A stretch of 64,000 nt of DNA, from the NCBI GenBank assembly GCA_964035795.1, contig OZ038320.1, forward strand, positions 32,572,097 through 32,636,096, written 5' to 3'. Source of the DNA: Pterobdella sp. o SKG-2022 (Eukaryota; Annelida; Clitellata; Hirudinida; Piscicolidae). The notes beneath the pieces were generated by a model. That model had not been told where the DNA came from. It was given only the letters and a program-made list of their open reading frames with translations, and did not search any database. Made by a program: the position numbers and the translations under genes. Positions 37,562-47,282 of the stretch are shown one piece after another (position 1 is the first letter of the stretch; each line of letters begins with the position of its first letter).

Positions 37562-37598
<37 letters not shown>

Positions 37599-40500
37599 GT
37601 ATCATTATCATGACCCACCTGTTGACGAAGTTGCCAAGATTGTTAAGAAGTTCACTGTTGTTCTTGAGTTTGAAGTCATCCCACGAGAAGACACTGTCTT
37701 GTGTCTCAGGGCGTACAAACAGTAGGTAGAACCTGGGTTGGTGATGATGATGATGGTCATTATGAGCTTTTAGGTATGCCACTGATGATGACGACAGGAT
37801 TATTTTGATCATTATCATCACCAAAAATAGATATAATCACCACCTGAATACGTCAGCAGGTATGTTGGTTTTGGAGGCGTCATCTCCAAAAACACCGACC
37901 CCTCTGCTCTTGGAGAACTTTGTGTCTTCATAATTCAAGTACTCTGTTGGAGGTAGTGTGTATGAAGGTTGGTTTGGAAGCATGGGTCTTATGGAGTAAT
38001 CTAATCTGAATTTATTTTAGCACTACATGAGTTTGTAGAGAAAAATTTATGATTTATTTTTGTGTGAGATAAACTATAAAAGTCAAAAATTTTTGTTTTT
38101 ATCAAAATTGTTTATGACTGCATTCACACATAAAACCCCTTCGCCCTTCTTCCCATCCAAAACACACACAACCGCCCCTCCCATCCAAAACACATACACA
38201 AACACCCCACCCCATCCACTCCTAGCATACCAGTAGAGCAGAGGTTTTTGACAAGGGTCCAAGTGTTTTGAGTGCCGAGAAGTGTGGCAGGGAAAATGAC
38301 TGTGTGGAAGGGAACATTGTCCTTTGCCATAAAATTGTATAACTCCACCTGTGAGTGTTCATTGAGTTTGCATTAGCTGTTATTATCATTATTATCATCA
38401 GTATTAGTGGCAGTGTAAAAATGGCTTCAGTATAAGAAGATTTAATAAAATCAGTAATAGAAAAGAATAAGTCATTTATATAAATTCAATTATCAACTTT
38501 TGATAATCGTCATTATAATGGTCACCTGTTGGGGGTTTTGCCACCACACCTTCCATTGGTCAGTGTACTCTGCCGTTATGGAAATGTAACCAATCGGAGC
38601 ATCATACCATACATAAAATACCTGGAAAAAAAGTGAAGGGAATAATGGATGATCAAATTTTAAAGAATAAATTAATATATAGGCAAAAAATTTAAAATAA
38701 AGTAAATAATAATCTTATTATTATTTTTATTATTGCAGCCACCTTGTCCTGGTACCCCTCCAGAGGCACAGGAGTCCCCCACTTCAAGTCCCTGGATACA
38801 CACCTTCATTATTTTTTCGTTATTATTATTTTTTTATATCGTCCAACCCACGCTAGCATGAAAACGGGTGCAAAACGATGATGATAATATTCTTATTCTT
38901 GTTTGTTCAATAGAAATAACACAAAAATATATATGATTATTTGGAACAATTAACTTTTCTATATAAGCCTAACGTACGCAAAAAAATTTCACTGTTAATA
39001 TCATTTCTAAAGTGATATTTAATTCATATATTTTTATCATTATTACTATGAATACTGTTGGTATCATTCCCTTATTTCAGCATTATAAACCTTTCCAGAC
39101 CAAACAAAGCAATAGTTTGATAGTCGATAAAAAGGTGCCTGATAAAAGAATCATGAACTGTACTCATGTTTTCATAGCTTTGCAATGTTTAAAAGAACCA
39201 TGAATTATATCATACAAGTGTTTGTGAAAAAATCCTTATAATAATGATAAAAAAATATTCAAATAAAAATGACAATAAAATGATGATGAAAAAAAGTATC
39301 AAGAAAATTTTATCATTTTATGAAGTTATTTTTTTAAAATAAAAATGTTAATTAAATAATATGAATAATAATAATAACATACCTGGCCTTAAGACCATCC
39401 CTGATCCAGCTCTTGGTGATGGTCTTAGCATTGGTCGACCAGATGCCCTTCTCAATGGCTGACTCCAGGTGCTTGCATAACTGACCTTCGAGCTATTATG
39501 TGGGTGGTAGATAAGATGGAAGGTAGGTAAATAGGTAGAAAGGTGGGTAGATAGATAAGTAGATAGACAAAGAGATACACGAAAAGTTATTAGTTTGTAA
39601 TTATTTGCATACTAAATGCCATTCATCATTCATTACTTGGAAGCCATAATGAGTTAGTATCCATCCATTACAACCATAGTACCAGCCCCATACACCCACC
39701 ACTGCACTATATCACACACCATTCACCACACCATTACTGTACCTTGGGTAGATCGAGGAAGAGGTGATGTGATTGTCTGATGCAGGGTTGAGCTGAACAC
39801 AACTTGCATCTGGGCTCTTTCAACTCCACAGCATTTATCAACTTGCCACATTTGTCACATTGGTCTCCTGAGGTGTGGAGAGGTGGTAGGTAGGTGGTGT
39901 AAGGCACAAGGTTGTGTGGTGTGATGGAAGCAATGAGGTAGTAACAAGGGGTATGTAATGATGAGAAGGAGTGTGTGAAATGTTTCTATAGTATGTTGGA
40001 AGTAAGAAAGTTTTATTTCATATGATGGTGATTGTGAGTTCAGACTGGTGCCTGGCAGAGGTAAGAGGTAGGTAGGAGTTGGTGAAAGTTAAGTTAGAAG
40101 TGATAGATATGAGATAACATCCTTAACATATTATATATGCATATATTCCAAGTGATTTTTTATGATGATGATGGAGTTGACAGCATTGCTCTAACCTCGA
40201 GCATCATGGTAGGCACAATATGGACACTCCCCTTCCACGAATCGATCTGCTAGGAAGCTGTGAAATAAAAAAAATAATAATTTTTAAAATAAATTTTATA
40301 ATAAAAACAATAATAAACTGAGATGAGATCAAAACATTAGTTTGAAAGTTTGTTATTGCATGAAGCTTTTTGATTCCCTAAGAAATTTACACCTTTATTA
40401 ATAACAAAATAATAGTGATAAAAAGATTAAAAATGAAATCAACAACTATATTAATAAAAATAACAATAATAATAATAATAATAATAGGCACCGAGAGCAC

Positions 40501-43500
40501 TGGTCACAGAAAAGCTGCTCGACTGTCTGCTTACTGATGTTATCATTCTTGTACAGGTCCCAGAAGATGTCTTGGGCGATCCTTTGTAGTTTTTATTTTT
40601 ATTGATAAATGCTCACTGCTATATACTGCCTGTATAGCTCAGTGGTTGAGCATTAGACTATTTAACTAAAGTTACCGGGTTCGATCCCTCATGGGCCGAG
40701 AATTAGCACCTGTTCCACATTAAACTTGTATTATGCACATAAATCTATTAGAAAAAGCGCTTTATAAATACTGTATCAAATTCATTAAAATTATTATTTC
40801 ATTATATTATTTTTTTTATTATTACTAACTTGCATTGTTTGTCATTGGTGGTCCTCCCGAACTTGTCAAAGCTGATGTTAAACCATTCATATATCTCTGT
40901 GTGCAACTGCATAATAATATTAATTAAAAAAATGAATGAAGAATAAGTTTTATATACATAACAAGTGTGAATATGAATGGGAGATAATATAATAAAAAAA
41001 TAATAGCAACACTCAACCTTGTTGTACTTGTTGCAAATCTCCATGGGAGTGAGTTTTTCCTCGAGGGCCTTCGTCTCAGTGGCTGTACCATACTCATCTG
41101 TGCCACATATGTACAATGTGGTGTAGTCTTTAAGACGGCAGTATCTGTGTGGTTGAGTAGGGTGTGGAAGTAGTAGTGTAGTGGCATGAGTGGTGTGGTA
41201 GTGAGATGAATCTCTCCAAACATACACATCCCATTTAGAAACAGCCAATTCACGTCATACACTAATCCACACACACCCACCAAGCAACTTTGCTTAACAG
41301 CGAGCATACATCTAACCCATCCTTTTCTACCTACACCCTCACTACACCCCTATCTATTCCACCTAAACCCAGCACTCACCTAGCAAATACATCAGCACTT
41401 AGAACACAACCTATGATGTTGCCAAGGTGAGGCAGGTTGTTGACATATGGTAGGGCACTTGTTATCAAGATGTTACGGGTTGTGTCATCTGGCAGACTGA
41501 TAATGATGAGGGTTATGGGGTGGTTGTCTTAAAGTGATATTTACTGTTATTTTCATTATTTTTTATATCGATTTTGTCCTTGTTATTAGTACTTATTGCT
41601 CATTAAATAGATAAAATAAGTGTTTTTTTCCTGTTTTTCATTAAAAATGCCTTTCAAAACTTCAAAGTATCATTATCAAGGTTCACTTGACTTGAAAGTT
41701 TTGAAAAGCTTTGTTACATAACAAAGACTATTTGACTCTTATATTTAATGATGCTACATAAAATCGTGTCTAATCCCATACAGGGGTGTTATAGAAACGG
41801 TAATGACGACGATAAACGTTAATGATGGTCATTAGGAATTTAATTTCAAATTATTTTGTTAGCAGCGCCATTTGTAAAATATCACCCAGATAAAAACAAA
41901 AAATCAAATTAATCTTCATATCATCGTCATCAAATCTAACATGGGGATTGTACGCTTCCTTCTCTTGAGTGAGTTGTCAATCAACTTAAACTCCACCTTT
42001 GCCCTGTTTAACTCCTCCCCTGTCAGTGGCTTGCTTGATGATTGTTGTCGAGAGAACAAGACCTAGTGATTGGGATAAAAATAATAATAGTAATAAAATA
42101 AAAATAAAAATAATCATAATCAGTGATAAAAAAATAATAATATGATTTGAAAACCTATAAAACCATTCCTCTTCTGTATAAATAAATAAAATTAAATTGA
42201 CTTGAGATGAATAATGGAAATACTAACATCAATGGGGGAAGAAGGAGCTTTGGCAGGAGAGAAAGATTGAGCAAAGTTTTGACAAGAACTTTTGAGTGGG
42301 CGGGTGGAGCTAGGTGAATTACGGGTGGGATTTGAGGATTTGTGGGCAGAGTTTGATGGTTTATGGGCGTGGTTTGTTGAGATGTTATTTATTTGGATGT
42401 TGGCTGGTCTTTTGGAGAAGATGGATGCCGTCTGAATGTTTATCTGTGATATCTGTTTCTGTGTGTGTGTTTGTGGGTAGTTTTTTAATAGAAATGAATG
42501 TTTCTTGTCATGGATTTTCATAGCATTTGTTCATATGAATGCAGTTTTAGTTACATACATAAGTACCAGTTGGGATTCATTAAATGACTTAATACAATGT
42601 GACAATGATAATATATGTGTAATATAGAACACTATTAAACACACATGAGTTTATATATTCAATTCATATATCATCCTTATCCTCATCCTCTTTAAGGTTC
42701 CATGTAACCATGTTATATAATATATATAAAGATATACAAAGTTCAGTTGGATAGAAACAATACTGGAGATAAACACACACAAAATGACATACACACAGCG
42801 AGGTCCATGATTGGTCAACGAGGATGTTGTCAGTAACGTGTTTGAAGTTGTGGTAGTGCTTGTCGAACCAGTGAGTCAGAGCTTTGTGCTTTTCTATGAT
42901 AGCTGCAGTGAGGTTAATTTTATAATTTTATTTTATTATTATCATTATTAGTAGTAGTGGCAGTTATAGTATTAGTGGTAATAATATTTTATTTTTTATT
43001 GATTTTTATTAAATCATAATTCTATTTTTATCCTTCATACTACTATTGCGTTTTTCTTATCATTATTATTCTTATTTATTCTTCTTATTATGGTCCTCAC
43101 GTGTTCTGAATGGGGAGGAAAGGCAAAGGAGTGGATACAGAGAACACCAGATTATAATGGCTCCTGATGACACATCCTGTAATAAAAAATAATCCCGAAT
43201 GATAAAAATAATAATCTCAATAATTATAATAATCATCTCAATAATAATAATAATCTCAATAATAATAAAACTATCAGTAACGAATTTTGATTTCACAGTA
43301 CAGAATTAAAAGTTTTTAAATAAATTTATTTCAAAAGAAACTAATTTATGATCAGTTGAACCTTATCACATATAAAAGTTGGTGTGTATTATGCTAGGTT
43401 TGAGTTGTGGAAATTTAGAATTTCTTTTAATATTAATGAACTCCAGAAAATCATCATTTTGTAATTTGAAATAAAAAATTATCGAACTAAAGATTATAAC

Positions 43501-44882
43501 AACAGTGATAATAATAAAAAAATAATAAAATCAAAAAAAAAAACAATGATTATGGTTATTATTCTTATAAGCAAACCTCAGAGAGTTGGAAAAAACTGAT
43601 GCCATCAAGGACACTGTAAAGTTCATGAAGGTGTTCACATTTATCTGGTGTCTGTTGGCTTGAGACCACCTTGCTCACTATTGGCTGAGTGGTGTCACAG
43701 TGGTAGTAATATTCATACTAATAATGGTTATGATGAAAACTATGATAAAATAGAAATAATAATAATAATTCTGAAAGCAATACCCTGATGTGAGTAAGCT
43801 CAAACTCAGATATCTGATCATCTTCTGTCACATATGAGTAGGCATCCGAGTCATAATTCAATAAGAATCTATGGCAATGAAAATTAAAATCATAAGAATT
43901 GTTATTATGAATGTGTTTTTAATTGAACATTATCCTATCATATAAGCTATTATTCTCAGAAAAACGTGGTGAAATTCCTTGTCAAAAACTTGGACTAGAA
44001 ATTAAAGATTCATATGAAGAGATGAAACCATGGAAAGAAGTCGGTGACTTTTGGGAAAGAAAGGGGTTTATTATAATGAAATGAAGATGATGATACTGTT
44101 AACTTTTAGTTTAATTTATCTTTTTTCAAGATGGATTCAATAAAAATTTATAGAGCACCAAAGCAAGCAACTAAGGCAATTGATAAATTATCTGAAAATA
44201 TCATTATCTATCTCAATTCTCAACAGTAGCATCTTCAATCTCTCATATGCTCTCCTATACAAAGCTTAATCAATTTTGTAGCATTATTCAAGATTTATCT
44301 TCATTCTTTATTCAATATGATGTATTTACTCAAAAAATTTTCAACATGAGTTATCTTATTGATTAAGGTTTTTGATTATGAAATTTTTTCTATTAAATTC
44401 AAAATATTTAAACCGACATGGTTATATTTGTTTTATACAAAGTGTCAATTTGACAAAAACATGGCAAACCTACTGAAGCTGAATGAATGTTTGTTCATAA
44501 CACAAATAATAAAAAATAGTAGTATTGTAAATTCAGCTCTTACTTGACTACAGAGTTTGAAGAGAAAATTCTGTTATCTTTATCAACTTCTAGTAAGGGC
44601 AGTGTGCTAGATATTCCGTTGAAAAAGTTTTCGTCTGCAAAAAATGTTTACAACTAAAATATTTTGTTGTAAATTCTTTATAAAGCTTTTCATAACACTT
44701 TTTCCATATGAAGGTAATTGGTAATAGCATTTTTATTTTATTCCCGTCGAAAACATATGTAAAATTATAAAGAACTTACCATCAGATTTTACGAAATGTA
44801 ATTCTGTTTTTATTCTTGAAATTTTTGAAGCACATATTGCTTTGGCAGATTCTAAACTGCCCTTGTTAAGAAATAACTTCAT
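35541..44882 (-). CDS. MARS1: Cytosolic methionyl-tRNA synthetase (26 exons, 936 residues)
   Basis: Charges tRNA(Met) with methionine. ATG at 44880-44882, TGA at 35541-35543; all phases close. Exons: 44780-44882, 44544-44634, 43784-43868, 43577-43684, 43101-43176, 42793-42902, 42228-42458, 41941-42062, 41380-41496, 41018-41144, 40830-40906, 40492-40581, 40196-40257, 39743-39867, 39383-39492, 38743-38791, 38526-38621, 38231-38348, 37844-37943, 37619-37732, 37304-37435, 36939-37054, 36505-36662, 36256-36333, 35922-35978, 35541-35699. Domains: N-terminal GST-like domain ([25 protein letters not shown]); a linker rich in Ser, Asn and Pro (exon 42228-42458); class I core with the HIGH-type motif [22 protein letters not shown], paired CxxC zinc knuckles (CPYC, CDKC) and the KMSKS-type motif KFSKS; a tRNA-binding helical domain; and a C-terminal WHEP domain ([15 protein letters not shown]). 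The human enzyme is 900 residues with the same order. Confidence 0.96.
36019..36165 (-). mobile_element. tRNA-derived SINE, copy A (MARS1 intron)
   Basis: On the minus strand the head reads GGCCCGTATAGCTCAGTGG, TAGAGCATTAGACTAATTAT and so on. It contains an A-box-like D arm, a 5-bp anticodon stem closing a loop with AAT at the anticodon position, and a decayed B box (CTTCGATCC). The 3' part differs from copies B and C. It lies between MARS1 exons 36256-36333 and 35922-35978. Confidence 0.75.
37567..37600. repeat. (ATT)n microsatellite (MARS1 intron)
   Basis: Eleven uninterrupted ATT units just 3' of the donor of exon 37619-37732 in transcript orientation. It is one of many short (AAT/ATT)n tracts in the window. 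Confidence 0.9.
38831..38887 (+). mobile_element. SINE fragment resembling a cephalopod-type repeat (MARS1 intron)
   Basis: Reads TTTTTATATCGTCCAACCC, then ACGCTAGCATGAAAACGGG and CAAAACGATGATGATAAT. From memory this closely follows the 3' part of an abundant SINE in octopus and squid (CGTCCAACCCATGCTAGCAT ... AAACGATGATGATG). That attribution comes from memory, not from a search. It lies between MARS1 exons 39383-39492 and 38743-38791. Confidence 0.55.
39500..39575 (+). repeat. Degenerate GATA/GGTA-rich stretch (MARS1 intron)
   Basis: Imperfect GTAGATAA, GGTAGGTAAATAG and GTAGATAGATAAG units, a short decayed relative of the long GATA arrays in this window, directly upstream of MARS1 exon 39383-39492 in transcript orientation. 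Confidence 0.7.
40625..40800 (+). mobile_element. tRNA-derived SINE, copy B (MARS1 intron, best-preserved head)
   Basis: The head TGCCTGTATAGCTCAGTGGT contains a good A box, and GGGTTCGATCCC at 40677-40688 is a canonical B box. The head is followed by AGCACCTGTTCCACA and, before the AT-rich tail, AAAGCGCTTTATAAATAC, the same order as copy C. Acceptor-stem pairing is imperfect and a body and tail follow, so this is a SINE and not a functional tRNA gene. Confidence 0.82.
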
Positions 44883-46635
44883 CTCAGAATTGTGATGTGA
44901 TTTAGGACGATAATACGTTAGTGTTTAGTTTATTGCTTTTTTGTGTAAATTTTACCTATACAATATTTTTTGATAATAATGTTGAAATTTTTCTCTATAT
45001 TTTTTAGAAAATTTAATTCAAATTTTATCTCAAACTTTGTCCTGTTTGAATCATGCTTTTTGACAAAAAAAATTCATAATTCTTTTAAACAAAAACAACG
45101 ATAAAAATTTTTTTTTTTTTCAGATAATATTTTCATATAACTTCTCATTTTTCTTTGAGCTTTGGATGATGAAATTCATCAACTCGTTTATTCATTACCA
45201 ATAAAAAGTGGCGAGATAGAATATTAATGAAATACAGCAATTTTATCTTCTTAACAAAAATTACCAAATTTAATTGAAAATTGAATTTTGTTTTTTTTAA
45301 TGGAAAAGTGAACCATTTTTTTCTCAAAACTAAAAATAATATGCAAATAACAATAAATCATCTTTAATCTCGAATTTACGTAACAAAGTAAACAGAAAAA
45401 GTAACGAAAAGATAATTAAACATAAATACCAAGGAATAAAGTTTGTAATAAAATTATTTATTTTTTAATGTAATTATATAATATATAGTCTATTTCCCCC
45501 AATGATGTTTCAATGCATACAATTATATCAGTGAAACACTTAATATTTTTTTCTAATTTTTTAAAAACATCTTATTTTCTTTTGTAAACTTGAATTTTGT
45601 ACAGTGAAAACTTCAGGTCATTATGTTAAAAGAACATGTAGACAAAATTTGTATTGAGCCAAAGTTTTCAACAAGTAAAACCTTGTCATAATTCATTAGT
45701 CAATGAATTAGCAAGCTGATCATAATCTTTGGTATATTAGATTATGAATTATGATAACTTTATGGAAGAGAATAGCCGGGTCTTAACTCAGATTAATTGA
45801 ACATAAGTGATACGAAACTTTTCTCAGGTTTAATCTCATACCTGATAACTCAAGCTTCTATTATGTACATTATGTTCAAAATTTTAACGTATGTGTAATT
45901 AAGTATATTCTTTTTTGCGATATATCATATTTTATTAGTCTATTTATGAGCATACCCGCCACTTTTTAACACCTGTTTTTTACAGTTTTTTTATGATTTA
46001 TGCGCTTAGTTGCTTTCCTTATGTGTAAGATGGCTCAAGATGTAAAGCATTGACTGGGGATCCAAAAGTACCGGGTTCAAATCTCAAGCAGAATGCAAAC
46101 TTATCTCCTTCATATCGCTAAACATCGCTATTAAAATATTTTTGTTACTACCATTTTCGCGTTTCTTTTAGATCCATGATGTTTTCCTGGTTATCAAACA
46201 TTTGAAATTTTATTATTTCAGTTTTTATTAGCAACTGATTTTCATTACCTGTTTAATGAATTTTTTGTGTAAGTTTTGCACGTTCTATTCTTTTAAAATT
46301 ATAAATAAATATGAATTAGTAACATCGAATTTTTCTTTGAGTTTTCACCTTTATTCTTTTAGAAATAAAAATTAATATATACTCTTAACATAAAAGTGTT
46401 TTAGAAAGTAATATAAAAGTATAAGAAATATAATCTACAGAAATAAAAAGAAACAGAAAGATGCAGCTGAATATGGGTGATGCTTATAACTACTTTTGTC
46501 TGCCAGCCATTCAATGCGTCAGGCTTTTTTGATTTTTTAGTTTTCCGTTGATAGTTTAATATATTATTACTATAATTTGATTAAAAAACTTCCAAGTATA
46601 TGTATTTTTAATGATTCTTGTTAATCATTGTCATT
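44883..46635. other. Intergenic DNA between MARS1 and the 46.6-kb ORF
   Basis: This holds the MARS1 promoter (minus) just above 44882. It is AT-rich with no gene recognised, apart from a degenerate tRNA-like stretch at 46028-46100. A T-run-terminated stem-like sequence near 46498-46540 (GCCAGCC ... GGCTTTTTTG) was noted but not assigned. Confidence 0.55.
46028..46100 (+). repeat. Degenerate tRNA-like sequence (SINE head)
   Basis: The A-box-like AGATGGCTCAAGATGTAAAG, an anticodon-arm-like TTGACTGGGGATCCAA (loop CTGGGGA, Pro-type GGG) and the B-box-like GGGTTCAAATC lie in correct order and spacing. The 5' anticodon stem has lost a base and no acceptor stem closes, so it looks like an old tRNA-derived repeat, distinct from the Ile-like SINE family. 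Confidence 0.5.
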
Positions 46636-47172
46636 ATGCTACCGCAGTCTATGACTATCGATATATTAAAAAATATATCAATTCAACAGCCAAAACAACA
46701 AAAGAAAGCCGGTTTAGTAGTCATGCCGATTACAGCAAACACACTATCAAGCTCTTTATCCCCCAATAAATGGGTGCCCACAAAGAATCTATTCATTAAT
46801 GGTGGAGAGGGACGTAAGTTGCCTAAATGGATAGCTGTTAAAGATATTTTACAGCCTTCAGTTGTGAACCGGACAAGAGATGTGGTAAGTACTGGGGATT
46901 TGAATTCTTATGGAAATACTCTGTATGCACTCCAGAATGATATTAGTAGTAGCGTTGCTTTGGTACCACCGTATCAAAATATGGACCAAAATTATTTAAA
47001 TGGAGTTTTAAACATGCAAAATTTGCCAGTTGGTGAAAAATACCAAAACTATTGCAATCATTTTAATGCTTTCAGTTTAAATAATACAAATACTTTTGAA
47101 AAAAATTCAATTTCAAATAATTCAAACGTTTCCTCAAATAAAATGAAAAATTTCTATTATTTAATTATTTAA
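46636..47172 (+). CDS. Orphan ORF, 178 residues, function unknown
   Basis: An open frame from the ATG at 46636 to the TAA at 47170-47172. The first two thirds use varied residues (for example KKAGLVVMPITANTLSSSL and NKWVPTKNLFINGGEGRKLP), which is unusual for chance frames in such AT-rich DNA. The C-terminal third is Asn/Ser-rich. I recognise no domain. It could be a complete single-exon gene or a 3'-terminal exon. It ends 45 bases before the TATA box of the snoRNA host gene on the same strand. Confidence 0.5.
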   Translation: MLPQSMTIDILKNISIQQPKQQKKAGLVVMPITANTLSSSLSPNKWVPTKNLFINGGEGRKLPKWIAVKDILQPSVVNRTRDVVSTGDLNSYGNTLYALQNDISSSVALVPPYQNMDQNYLNGVLNMQNLPVGEKYQNYCNHFNAFSLNNTNTFEKNSISNNSNVSSNKMKNFYYLII

Positions 47173-47216
47173 AGTTTTCGTCAAGTGTACCATAGATATT
47201 TAGTATCTTTGTAGAG

Positions 47217-47224
47217 TATAAATA
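47217..47224 (+). promoter_or_regulatory. TATA box of the snoRNA host gene
   Basis: TATAAATA, followed about 25-30 bases later by a pyrimidine-rich start region (CTTTATCTTTCC, 47241-47252) that resembles the 5' TOP start of animal snoRNA host and ribosomal protein genes. It stands 45 bases after the upstream ORF's stop and about 60 bases before the predicted host start codon. Inferred from position and motif only. Confidence 0.5.
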
Positions 47225-47282
47225 GCACTAGAATACCGATCTTTATCTTTCCGTTCAACCTTCTAGCGTGTTTATATCTTTA

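Noticed and set aside
40625..40700. Functional tRNA gene
   Set aside because: Good A and B boxes, but imperfect acceptor and T stems, and a shared SINE body and tail follow; related copies confirm a SINE.
46028..46100. tRNA-Pro gene
   Set aside because: Anticodon stem has lost a base and there is no closing acceptor stem.
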